Source of the DNA: Sulfurovum sp. | GTDB taxonomy: Bacteria > Campylobacterota > Campylobacteria > Campylobacterales > Sulfurovaceae | Direction of reading: 5' to 3' | Length of the DNA stretch: 14,760 nucleotides | Assembly (NCBI GenBank): GCA_026983895.1 | Contig: JALSTF010000109.1 | Location: forward strand, 1-14,760 | Shown here: in pieces, positions 5,289 through 12,818 of the stretch | Layout: the number at the start of each line of letters is the position of its first letter | Position numbering within the stretch: the first letter of the stretch is position 1 | Position numbers and translations under genes: made by a program | The notes under the pieces: generated by a model | What the model was told of the DNA's origin: nothing | The model's database searches: none | The model's input: the letters and a program-made list of their open reading frames with translations, nothing else

Positions 5289-7922
5289 ATGAGCGAAACA
5301 AAAAAGAATGTATACAACCCCAAAGAGATCGAAGAGAGCTATTACAAACTCTGGGAGGAGCGCGGCTATTTCGAGACTGAAGGCAACGAAGCAATACAGG
5401 AAGAGGGAAAGAATTTCTGTATTATGATGCCGCCGCCCAATGTCACCGGGCATCTGCATATCGGCCACGGGCTGACCTTCACGCTGCAAGACATCATCGT
5501 ACGCTACAAAAGAATGGACGGTTTCAAGACCCTCTGGCAGCCAGGTACCGACCATGCGGGTATCGCCACGCAGAATGTCGTCGAGAAGCAGCTTTTGACT
5601 GAAGGAACGACCAAAGAGGCCATCGGGCGCGAGAAGTTCCTCGAGCGTGCCTGGCAGCAGAAGGACAGCTCAGGCAATGCCATCACCAAACAGCTGCGAA
5701 AGCTCGGTGTCTCCCCCGCCTGGAGCCGTGAGCGGTTCACGATGGACGAAGGCCTGGCCAATGCGGTCAAAAAAGCTTTCAAGCAGATGTACGACAACGG
5801 CCATATCGTCCGGGGGAACTACATGATCAACTGGTGTACCCATGACGGTGCGCTCTCCGACATCGAGGTCGAACACGAGGACCACATGGGCCACCTTTAC
5901 CATATCCGCTATCCGCTGTCCGACGGTTCTGGGGTGGTCGTGGTCGCCACGACACGTCCGGAGACCTATTTTGGCGATACAGCCGTCATGGTCAACCCTG
6001 CCGACGAACGCTACAAGCACCTCATAGGCAAAAAGGTCACCCTGCCGCTGATAGGGCGGGAAGTGGAGATCATTGCCGACGAACATGTCGATATGGAATT
6101 CGGTACCGGCTTCGTCAAGGTCACCCCTGCACATGACCCCAACGACTACGAAGTAGGCAAACGCCACAACCTCGAATTCATCACCATCTTCGACGAGAAC
6201 GGCATACTCAACGAACACTGCGGCGAGTTTCAGGGGATGGAGCGTCTTGAAGCCAGAGAACCCATCATGGCAAAGCTCGAAGCCGAAGGCTTTGTCGAGA
6301 AGGTCGAAGAGCACGCCCACCAGGTCGGCCACTGCTATCGCTGCAAGAATATCGTCGAGCCCTACATTTCCAAACAGTGGTTCGTCAAGAAGGAGTTCGC
6401 CAAGGCTTCCATAGAGAAGGTCAATGCCGGCGAAGCGGAGTTCTTCCCTGCGCACTGGATCAACTCCTACAACGCCTGGATGGGCGAACTGCGCGACTGG
6501 TGCATCTCCCGTCAGCTCTGGTGGGGACACCAGATCCCGGTGATGTACTGCGACGACTGCGGGCATGAATTCGCCTTCGACGGCGAAACACCGACCCAAT
6601 GCGAGAAGTGCGGCAGCAGCAACATCCATCAGGATGCAGATGTTCTTGACACCTGGTTCTCCTCGGGACTCTGGCCTTTTTCTACCCTTGGCTGGGGCAA
6701 CGGCGATGCCTTCAGGGGAGAAAAGTGGTTCGATGAGGACATGAAGGAGTTCTACCCCAACCAGCTGCTTATCACCGGTTTCGACATCCTTTTCTTCTGG
6801 GTGGCGCGTATGCTGATGATGGGCGAGAATATTACCGGTAAACTGCCCTTCAAAGACATTTACCTGCATGCCCTCGTCAAAGATGAAAAAGGCGAGAAGA
6901 TGAGCAAGTCCAAAGGGAATGTCATTGACCCGCTGGTGATGATAGAGAAGTACTCTACCGATGCACTGCGTTTCACCCTTGCCGTCCTTGCCGTACAGGG
7001 GCGGGACATCAAACTGAGCGAGGAGAAGCTCGAACAGAGCAGGAACTTCACCAACAAGCTCTTCAATGCCGCGAACTACCTGCAGCTCAACCAGGACACT
7101 TTTGCAGACCTGGACCAGGAGGCAGTCAAGACACCGCTGGGACGCTATATGCTTTCACGCTTCAACCTGGCGGTCAAGGAGACACGCGACTACATCGACC
7201 AGTACCGTTTCAACGATGCGGCGACCACGCTCTACCGCTTCCTCTGGGGCGAATTCTGCGACTGGGGTATCGAACTGAGCAAAGCAAGCAAGGAGAGTGT
7301 GGCAGAGCTGGGCAGCATTTTCAAAGAGTCGCTCAAACTGCTGCATCCTTTCATGCCGTTCATCACGGAGAACCTCTACCAGAGACTTTCGGGCACGGAG
7401 CTTGACCATGCAACATCCATCATGGTCATGGCGTATCCGAAAGTGACTAAGATCGATGAGAACATTGCCGAACAGTTCAACCTTGCCATTGAAGCGATCG
7501 TTTCGGTCAGACGCTGCAAAACGCTCATCGAGAAAGGGAACCAGAAGATAGAAAAAGCCGCTATCAAGTTCAACAAACCTGCGGACACTGCCCTGCTCAA
7601 ACCTTTTATCGAAAGACTTGGGAAAGTGGAAGAGATCACATTCGTCGATACCAAACTCCCTCATTGTGTGACGGATGTCTCCGATTCTCTTGAGACGATG
7701 ATCTCTACCGATGACATCGATATGAGTGCCATCATCGGCAAGCTGAGCAAACAGAAAGAAAAACTCGAAAAAGAGATACAGAAACTCTCCGGTATGCTCA
7801 ACAACGAAAAGTTCGTCGCCAATGCCCCAGAAAAGGTCATTGAAGAGAACAGAAAAGCGTTGGAAGAAGCACAGAGCAAAATGGAAAAAGTAGAAGTGGA
7901 ATTGAAAGGTTTTGGAGCATGA
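5289..7922 (+). CDS. valS: Valyl-tRNA synthetase
   Basis: An 877-residue class Ia aminoacyl-tRNA synthetase that charges tRNA-Val with valine. Visible in order: the ATP-binding PPPNVTGHLHIGH (48-60, HIGH at 57-60); the CP1 editing domain with TTRPET (221-226) and GTGFVKVTPAHDPND (from 272), which hydrolyses mischarged Thr-tRNA; a zinc-ribbon CxxC...CxxC (Cys421, 424, 438, 441); KMSKS (537-541); the anticodon-binding helical domain; and a C-terminal Lys/Glu-rich coiled coil (about 815-877), the arm domain typical of ValS. The start was chosen at ATG 5289, with AAGGA (5279-5283) five bases upstream. An in-frame GTG at 5271 would sit inside the tandem repeat and ahead of this site. Codon use over most of the gene favours C-ending codons (AAC, TTC, GAC), as expected for high expression. 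Its stop overlaps the Sel1 gene start. Confidence 0.99.
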   Translation: MSETKKNVYNPKEIEESYYKLWEERGYFETEGNEAIQEEGKNFCIMMPPPNVTGHLHIGHGLTFTLQDIIVRYKRMDGFKTLWQPGTDHAGIATQNVVEKQLLTEGTTKEAIGREKFLERAWQQKDSSGNAITKQLRKLGVSPAWSRERFTMDEGLANAVKKAFKQMYDNGHIVRGNYMINWCTHDGALSDIEVEHEDHMGHLYHIRYPLSDGSGVVVVATTRPETYFGDTAVMVNPADERYKHLIGKKVTLPLIGREVEIIADEHVDMEFGTGFVKVTPAHDPNDYEVGKRHNLEFITIFDENGILNEHCGEFQGMERLEAREPIMAKLEAEGFVEKVEEHAHQVGHCYRCKNIVEPYISKQWFVKKEFAKASIEKVNAGEAEFFPAHWINSYNAWMGELRDWCISRQLWWGHQIPVMYCDDCGHEFAFDGETPTQCEKCGSSNIHQDADVLDTWFSSGLWPFSTLGWGNGDAFRGEKWFDEDMKEFYPNQLLITGFDILFFWVARMLMMGENITGKLPFKDIYLHALVKDEKGEKMSKSKGNVIDPLVMIEKYSTDALRFTLAVLAVQGRDIKLSEEKLEQSRNFTNKLFNAANYLQLNQDTFADLDQEAVKTPLGRYMLSRFNLAVKETRDYIDQYRFNDAATTLYRFLWGEFCDWGIELSKASKESVAELGSIFKESLKLLHPFMPFITENLYQRLSGTELDHATSIMVMAYPKVTKIDENIAEQFNLAIEAIVSVRRCKTLIEKGNQKIEKAAIKFNKPADTALLKPFIERLGKVEEITFVDTKLPHCVTDVSDSLETMISTDDIDMSAIIGKLSKQKEKLEKEIQKLSGMLNNEKFVANAPEKVIEENRKALEEAQSKMEKVEVELKGFGA

Positions 7923-8506
7923 TGCAGGCACAGATCAAAGAAGCGTACGAAAGACTGCTGGCAAAAGAGTACGACAAAGCCTTTGCCCTCTACTCCGCTC
8001 TGGCCGAACAGAAAGAGCCGACTTCTTTCTATTATCTCGGTTTTCTCTACTTCAGGGGATTCGGTGTCGAACAGGACAGCAAAAAAGCCTTTGAGAACTA
8101 TCTTGAAGCCGCCACACGGGAAGTCCCTCTGGCACAGTTCGAAGTCGCACTGATGCTCGAAGAAGGAGAAGGCTGCGAACAGAACTTTTCGGAAGCGGCT
8201 TTCTGGTATGAAGAAGCGGCCAAACGCGGGAACATTGACGCATTCAACAACCTTGCCGCTATGTATAAAGAGGGCCGCGGTGTCGAACAGGACTATAAAA
8301 AAGCCTATACCCTCTTCAAAAAAGCCGCTATGGCAGGCAATGCTTCGGCGCAGTTCAACCTGGGTGCACTCTACGACATGGGCCTGGGATGCGAAGAGGA
8401 CAAAGAGAAAGCCATAGAATGGTGCCGAAAAGCCGCTTTTCAGGGCCACCAGAAAGCCAAAGAGATCATGATGCGTATGCAGAACGACGGACAGATCGTC
8501 TTTTAG
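7919..8506 (+). CDS. Sel1-repeat (TPR-like) protein, cytoplasmic
   Basis: A 195-residue alpha/alpha solenoid protein with four Sel1-like repeats, about residues 34-68, 70-104, 106-140 and 142-176. They show the family pattern (for example AFNNLAAMYKEGRGVEQDYKKA and AQFNLGALYDMGLGCEEDKEKA). Such repeats bind proteins; no enzymatic role is implied. The related Hcp proteins of Helicobacter carry signal peptides, but here the N-terminus is MMQAQIKEAYERLL, with no signal sequence, so it should stay in the cytoplasm. The ATG at 7919 overlaps the valS TGA (ATGA). A second ATG follows at 7922, and GGAG (7914-7917) or AAAGG (7905-7909) could serve either. Coupling to valS suggests shared expression, not a shared mechanism. 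Repeats 1 and 3 are nearly identical at DNA level (GGTGTCGAACAGGAC at 8063 and 8279). Confidence 0.9.
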   Translation: MMQAQIKEAYERLLAKEYDKAFALYSALAEQKEPTSFYYLGFLYFRGFGVEQDSKKAFENYLEAATREVPLAQFEVALMLEEGEGCEQNFSEAAFWYEEAAKRGNIDAFNNLAAMYKEGRGVEQDYKKAYTLFKKAAMAGNASAQFNLGALYDMGLGCEEDKEKAIEWCRKAAFQGHQKAKEIMMRMQNDGQIVF

Positions 8507-8514
8507 CACTCTGA

Positions 8515-8545
8515 AAGGCTTTTTTCCAAAGCCTTATCCTTATAT
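8515..8545 (+). terminator. Intrinsic terminator after the valS-Sel1 operon
   Basis: AAGGCTTT (8515-8522) pairs perfectly with AAAGCCTT (8528-8535) around the 5-base loop TTTCC. A moderately T-rich tail (ATCCTTATATTTT) follows, nine bases after the Sel1 stop. The 8-bp stem and its position support termination, although the tail is not a pure T-run. Confidence 0.7.
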
Positions 8546-8696
8546 TTTGCTCACAGTCTGCCTGCTTCTTTGCTTTTTATTCGTTTTCTTAATATTAAGT
8601 ATTATTAAATTAAATATATTTGATTTATTTATAATTTAAGCATAAATATTATGTATATAAGAGTATAATACTCCGAAATAATAATGAGAGAGTACT
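8538..8696 (+). promoter_or_regulatory. A+T-rich intergenic region with palindromes and the acyltransferase promoter
   Basis: About 160 bases without a gene, far richer in A+T than the coding DNA on either side, especially 8575-8660. It holds a perfect 12-base palindrome CTTAATATTAAG (8588-8599) and a 20-base near-palindrome (8607-8626, nine of ten pairs, centred on AAATATATTT). A TATAAT -10 box at 8664-8669 predicts a start near 8676. The ATG at 8697 is preceded only by a weak GAGAG purine stretch (8687-8691). The palindromes lie about 40-80 bases upstream of the -10 box, suitable for an activator or UP-type element. No obvious Pho box was seen, although ornithine lipids are often phosphate-regulated. 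Confidence 0.55.
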
Positions 8697-10463
8697 ATGA
8701 TAAATGTTAAGAAAGCCTTTCATGATAATTTTCCAAAAGTTGTCGAAAAAGCACCCAAACCCCTCACTGATACACTGATCAAAAGTATGCAGAAAATCTT
8801 CCATGAAAAGACTTTCCAGGATATTTACGAAAAGAACCATTATCTAACAGGCCTTGATTTTGCCGACAGTATGCTTGAACATTTAAGGATCAGCTATACC
8901 GTCAAACCCAATGAAGTGAAAAATATTCCCTCTACGGGAAGATTAATGGTTATAGCCAACCATATTACCGGGGCTTCGGATGCATTTTCACTGGTACAGC
9001 TCATAGGGCATGCCCGAGAGAACAAGAAAGTAAGAGTGATTGTTAACGGTATGCTGATGGGTATGGAACAGGCCAGAGAGATCATCATTCCTGTAGACAA
9101 TATAAACGGGAGTATCAGCCGGTCCAGTCTTCGCGCCATTACAGAAGCACTGAACAATGAAGAAGCAGTCATTATATTCCCGGCGGGTATTGTAAACCGT
9201 TTGACATTCAAGGGTATCAAAGATACCCTTTGGAAGGCAAGTTTTCTCAAGTTTGCACAGAAGACAAATACACCTATCCTTCCCATCAGGGTAGAGGCAC
9301 GGAACAGTATTCCTTTCTATCTCACCTCCATACTGCTTCCCAAAAAGGTCAGTGGGTTTCTGCTTCCTCATGAGTTTGCGACCACGCACAGGCGAAAAGC
9401 ATTGCATTTTCATATTGGGAAACTCATCCCTGTCACCTCATTCTCAGACAGAAAAAGAGATACACAGGAGTATGTAAAAATGTTCTATGCGCATCTCTAT
9501 ACGCTGGGAACGAACAAAAAAGAGATACTTAAAACAGAAACTACGATCATTTCTCCCCATGACAAGCTTCGTTTGAAAAAAGAGGTTGAAGAGGCGGAAT
9601 TCCTGGGGCGTACGAATGACGGAAAACGTATCATCCTGGTTGAGTTTTCAAAAGCTCCCTATCTCATAAAGGAACTTGGCCGCACCCGGGAGATCTCCTT
9701 CCGTGCCATAGGCGGAGGAACAGGTACAGCAAGGGACAATGATCTTTACGACACCTACTATAAGCATCTTGTTCTTTGGGATGATACGGATATGGATATA
9801 GTCGGTGCCTATCGTATAGGGGAATGTGAACGCATTATCTCAGAAAAGGGGAAAGAGGGACTTTATACCTACAATCTCTGCAACTTCAATGAACATTTTG
9901 ATGAGTACTGCCACAATTCCGTGGAACTGGGAAGAAGTTTTGTACAACCAAAATACTGGGGAACACGGGCACTCGATACACTCTGGCAAGGGATCGGTGC
10001 CTATCTGGCTTCACGTCCGAATATTATTTATACCTATGGTACAGTGACCATCAATGCCGAAACACCACCCAAAGCCGTTGCCGCCCTGGTCTATTTCTAT
10101 TCACACCATTTTGCTTGCAAGACCAATATGATGACTGCCAAAACCCCTTATCGGTTTTCTGATGAGAACCGAAAGATATGTGCTGCACTTTTTGATCACC
10201 TTGATTATAAAAAGGGTTTCAGGGTACTCAAAAAATATCTCAAAGAACAGGGAGCGGTAGTGCCCACACTCTTTAAACAGTATGCAGAACTTTACGAAGA
10301 AGGTGCCGTAAGGTTTTTTGATTTCAGTGTCAACGAGGAGCTGCATGGCGTGGTGGAGGGGTTCATCATGGCGGACAATTCCAGAATGAAAGAGACGAAG
10401 AAAAAACGCTATATTCGTGCACTTGAGCACAGGAACATCATGGTTTCGGACAGAAGAGCCTAA
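8697..10463 (+). CDS. Bifunctional acyltransferase, OlsF-like (PlsC domain + OlsB-type GNAT domain)
   Basis: A 588-residue protein with two acyltransferase domains. N-terminal half (about 75-275): PlsC/LPLAT fold with ANHITGASD (87-95, His89 and Asp95 as catalytic pair) and FPAGIVNR (161-168), the counterpart of FPEGTR. C-terminal half (about 300-560): OlsB/COG3176-type GNAT domain, seen in ELGRTREISFRAIGGGTGT (326-344), DLYDTYYKHLVLWD (349-362), IVGAYRIG (368-375) and ELGRSFVQPKY (410-420). This order matches OlsF, described in Serratia proteamaculans, where the GNAT half N-acylates ornithine from acyl-ACP and the PlsC half adds the second acyl chain, making phosphorus-free ornithine lipid at the inner membrane. 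No TM segment is evident. It has its own promoter and no lipid-gene neighbour. Alternatives are a glycine- or other aminolipid synthase, because the amino acid substrate cannot be read from sequence. The domain call is firm; ornithine specificity is inferred. Confidence 0.85.
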   Translation: MINVKKAFHDNFPKVVEKAPKPLTDTLIKSMQKIFHEKTFQDIYEKNHYLTGLDFADSMLEHLRISYTVKPNEVKNIPSTGRLMVIANHITGASDAFSLVQLIGHARENKKVRVIVNGMLMGMEQAREIIIPVDNINGSISRSSLRAITEALNNEEAVIIFPAGIVNRLTFKGIKDTLWKASFLKFAQKTNTPILPIRVEARNSIPFYLTSILLPKKVSGFLLPHEFATTHRRKALHFHIGKLIPVTSFSDRKRDTQEYVKMFYAHLYTLGTNKKEILKTETTIISPHDKLRLKKEVEEAEFLGRTNDGKRIILVEFSKAPYLIKELGRTREISFRAIGGGTGTARDNDLYDTYYKHLVLWDDTDMDIVGAYRIGECERIISEKGKEGLYTYNLCNFNEHFDEYCHNSVELGRSFVQPKYWGTRALDTLWQGIGAYLASRPNIIYTYGTVTINAETPPKAVAALVYFYSHHFACKTNMMTAKTPYRFSDENRKICAALFDHLDYKKGFRVLKKYLKEQGAVVPTLFKQYAELYEEGAVRFFDFSVNEELHGVVEGFIMADNSRMKETKKKRYIRALEHRNIMVSDRRA

Positions 10464-12757
10464 CGCAAAAAACTCTCTTCAAACTCTGTTTCTGCTACAG
10501 GCTTGCTGAAAAGATAGCCTTGATAACAGAGCGAATCATCGATCTTTTGGATGATCTCTTTTTGGTCGGTATTTTCTATCCCCTCCACGACTATGGCATA
10601 GTCGAACTGTTTGCCTATATCGATCATGGTATGGACAAGTTTTCTATTTTCTCTATTTTTCTCAAGTCCGTCCATGAATGTTTTGTCTATTTTCAAGAGA
10701 GAAAAAGAGAGCTTCTTCAAATAGGAAAGTGAAGAATACCCCGTTCCAAAATCATCGATAGCACAGCCGATGCCATAGCGCTGCAATGTCAGTATCACTT
10801 CCTGGGTCATATTGAAATTATCGATCAGGGAAGTCTCTGTGATCTCTATTTTTATATCGGAGCTCTCTACACCGTACTGTTCCAGTTTGCCGATGAACAC
10901 TTCCGCAAAATCACTTTTGAGCAGCTGTTTGGCATTGATATTGATCGAAAGATAGGAAAGTGTCCAAAGTCCCTTTTCTTTCCATGCTGCGATCTGACGG
11001 CAGACCTGCTCGATCACCCACCAGCCTATGTCGACTATGATGCCTGACTCCACAGCGATTGGAATAAAGGATTCGGCACCCATCAGACCGTTCTGCGGAT
11101 GTTCCCATCTGATGAGCGCTTCCGCAGCGATCATCGTATTGTCCTTGATCTGTACGATCGGCTGAAAATAGAGTTCAAGTTCGTTATTGCCCAAAGCAGC
11201 GACAAGCTGATGCTGCAGGTCAAAGACCTTTCTTCGCTCTTCATCGAGCTTCATATTGTAATAGGAGATAAAATCCTGTCCGTGCCGCTTTGCCTGATAC
11301 ATGGAAATATCCGCATAACGTACGATCTCTTCGATATTGTCAAATCCGGGTTCAATGATCACAATACCGATACTGCTCTTCATATGCAGACGCACGCCTT
11401 CAATCATAAAGGGGTCATGGAAAGCTTGCTGGATGGACTGTATATGTGCTTCTATGCTCTCCTTTGTCCTTTTAAGGTCAGTATCGATAAAGGGGACAAC
11501 GATGATGAATTCATCACCGCCCAAACGTGTGATATTTTCCGCATCCCCTATTTGATGCGTCAAACGTTTTGCAATGGCAGCCAGTACTTTGTCTCCCATC
11601 GCATGCCCCAAAGAATCGTTCACCTGTTTGAACTGGTTCAAGTCAAGGTAGAAAAGCGCAGAATAATAGCTGCTGTGTTTCTCTTGCGAGATCATTTTTT
11701 CCATATATTTTCTGAAACCTCTGCGGTTGGAGAGAGAAGTCAGCGAATCATGCAAAGCCGAATATTGCAGCTCTTCAAGTGCATTATGTTCTTTCGTCTT
11801 GTTCTCGATCAGAACAATGCCTCCGATGATTTCATGCGTACTGTTGTAGATAGGGGAAGTCTTTGCTTCAACCCATAACAGCTCTCCCTTGACAGAACGA
11901 TAAGGCCCGATGTAGGTCTGGGTTCCCTCAGTCAACGCTTTCCGTAATGGAACTATAGGGGACTGGTCGGGCAGATTTTCGAGCCTGAATCCGATCATCT
12001 CTTCCCTCTGCCTGCCGAAAAGCTCCAGAAAAGCACGGTTCGTATCTGTGATGACATACTTGGTATCATAAAGGAATATACCGATAGGTGCCTGATCGAA
12101 AAAAAGTTCGAGCATCTCTTTTTTCTCATAGAGTTCCGACTCTACACGTATGATCTCCTGCTTTTTGCTTTCAAGTATCTTTTTTTCCTCAGCAGCCTGA
12201 AGTATCACACTCACCAGTGAATAAAAATACAGAAGCAGAAGCAGACCCATAATGATACTGTTGACCCCCGTAACGAAAAAGATCATATCTACAGAGAGAG
12301 GTACCAGCAAAATAGCAAGATATCCAAGCGCGATACGATGGTCAGAAGAAAGAGAGTTGACGGCACCTCCCGTCACCCCCAGAAGTATCGTAAAGAGAAA
12401 AAGCTGATCATAGGTATTGAGCTGTGGTATGGTATAGAGCATCATAAGCGTAAAGAAAAAGGCCGTCAGCCATGCTTTGATAAGAAATTTCTTATGCCAG
12501 ACAGACAAAGAATATCTCTGGGGATCGTGCCTAAACCGATAGGCATCGTACAATCGGGAGAGAATGATCACAGATGTGGCCGCAAACCATAGGTAAAGGA
12601 TATTCCCGACCTCCGGAAGGAAAAGAAACAAAAAAAGAGCTTCAACGATCAACAAGGCGGAAAGTGTCCTTGTAGCATACCTGAAGAGCCCCTGGAGTAT
12701 CTCTTTTTTTATAATGATATGTTCATTGGTTCCAAATAATCTGTCTAAAAAAATCAT
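10460..12757 (-). CDS. Membrane PAS-GGDEF-EAL cyclic-di-GMP protein
   Basis: A 765-residue inner-membrane protein. About six hydrophobic segments (roughly 31-49, 51-68, 93-110, 117-135, 142-162, 166-187) form an N-terminal sensor of unknown ligand. A short helix (188-218), a PAS/PAC domain (216-325), GGDEF (330-500) and EAL (515-760) follow. GGDEF: LDLNQFKQVNDSLGH (371-384) and intact GGDEF (413-417) predict diguanylate cyclase competence. The RxxD inhibitory site is not conserved (GDAE, 404-407). EAL: EAL (546-548), NINAKQL, EITET, DDFGTG (668-673), LKIDK, EGIEN and QGYLFSKP are all present, so phosphodiesterase residues look intact. The net direction cannot be told. The ATG at 12757 lies five bases after a TATAAT box and has no ribosome-binding site. 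The stop overlaps the OlsF-like stop tail to tail. Confidence 0.95.
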   Translation of the reverse strand: MIFLDRLFGTNEHIIIKKEILQGLFRYATRTLSALLIVEALFLFLFLPEVGNILYLWFAATSVIILSRLYDAYRFRHDPQRYSLSVWHKKFLIKAWLTAFFFTLMMLYTIPQLNTYDQLFLFTILLGVTGGAVNSLSSDHRIALGYLAILLVPLSVDMIFFVTGVNSIIMGLLLLLYFYSLVSVILQAAEEKKILESKKQEIIRVESELYEKKEMLELFFDQAPIGIFLYDTKYVITDTNRAFLELFGRQREEMIGFRLENLPDQSPIVPLRKALTEGTQTYIGPYRSVKGELLWVEAKTSPIYNSTHEIIGGIVLIENKTKEHNALEELQYSALHDSLTSLSNRRGFRKYMEKMISQEKHSSYYSALFYLDLNQFKQVNDSLGHAMGDKVLAAIAKRLTHQIGDAENITRLGGDEFIIVVPFIDTDLKRTKESIEAHIQSIQQAFHDPFMIEGVRLHMKSSIGIVIIEPGFDNIEEIVRYADISMYQAKRHGQDFISYYNMKLDEERRKVFDLQHQLVAALGNNELELYFQPIVQIKDNTMIAAEALIRWEHPQNGLMGAESFIPIAVESGIIVDIGWWVIEQVCRQIAAWKEKGLWTLSYLSININAKQLLKSDFAEVFIGKLEQYGVESSDIKIEITETSLIDNFNMTQEVILTLQRYGIGCAIDDFGTGYSSLSYLKKLSFSLLKIDKTFMDGLEKNRENRKLVHTMIDIGKQFDYAIVVEGIENTDQKEIIQKIDDSLCYQGYLFSKPVAETEFEESFLR

Positions 12758-12762
12758 ACAGG

Positions 12763-12768
12763 ATTATA
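12763..12768 (-). promoter_or_regulatory. -10 box immediately before the membrane GGDEF-EAL gene
   Basis: TATAAT (12768 to 12763, minus strand) followed by CCTGT and then the ATG at 12757. Usual spacing places the transcription start on the start codon, so the mRNA is predicted to be leaderless. No in-frame alternative ATG occurs until well inside the membrane domain, and no Shine-Dalgarno sequence precedes 12757. The box lies downstream of the terminator at 12781-12816, so this gene has its own transcript. Confidence 0.65.
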
Positions 12769-12778
12769 CTCTAATTAA

Positions 12779-12816
12779 ACAAAAAAAATATGCTCACACT
12801 CTCTTTTGTAAGTGTG
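12779..12816 (-). terminator. Intrinsic terminator of the multi-PAS GGDEF-EAL gene
   Basis: On the minus strand CACACT (12816-12811) pairs with AGTGTG (12800-12795) around a 10-base loop. Then come AGCATA and a run of eight T (12788-12781). It begins three bases after the stop codon of the upstream gene. Hairpin plus T-run is the classical rho-independent form, and it separates the two c-di-GMP genes transcriptionally. Confidence 0.8.
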
Positions 12817-12818
12817 CA

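Noticed and set aside
5670..6869. Long minus-strand open frame (399 codons) opposite valS
   Set aside because: It is the shadow of a biased, highly expressed coding sequence. It has no start signals or recognisable motifs, and valS is unambiguous on the other strand.
7155..7931. Minus-strand frames opposite the valS 3' end and the Sel1 gene
   Set aside because: Phe-rich translations mirror the Lys/Glu-rich coiled coil on the plus strand, a typical antisense artefact.
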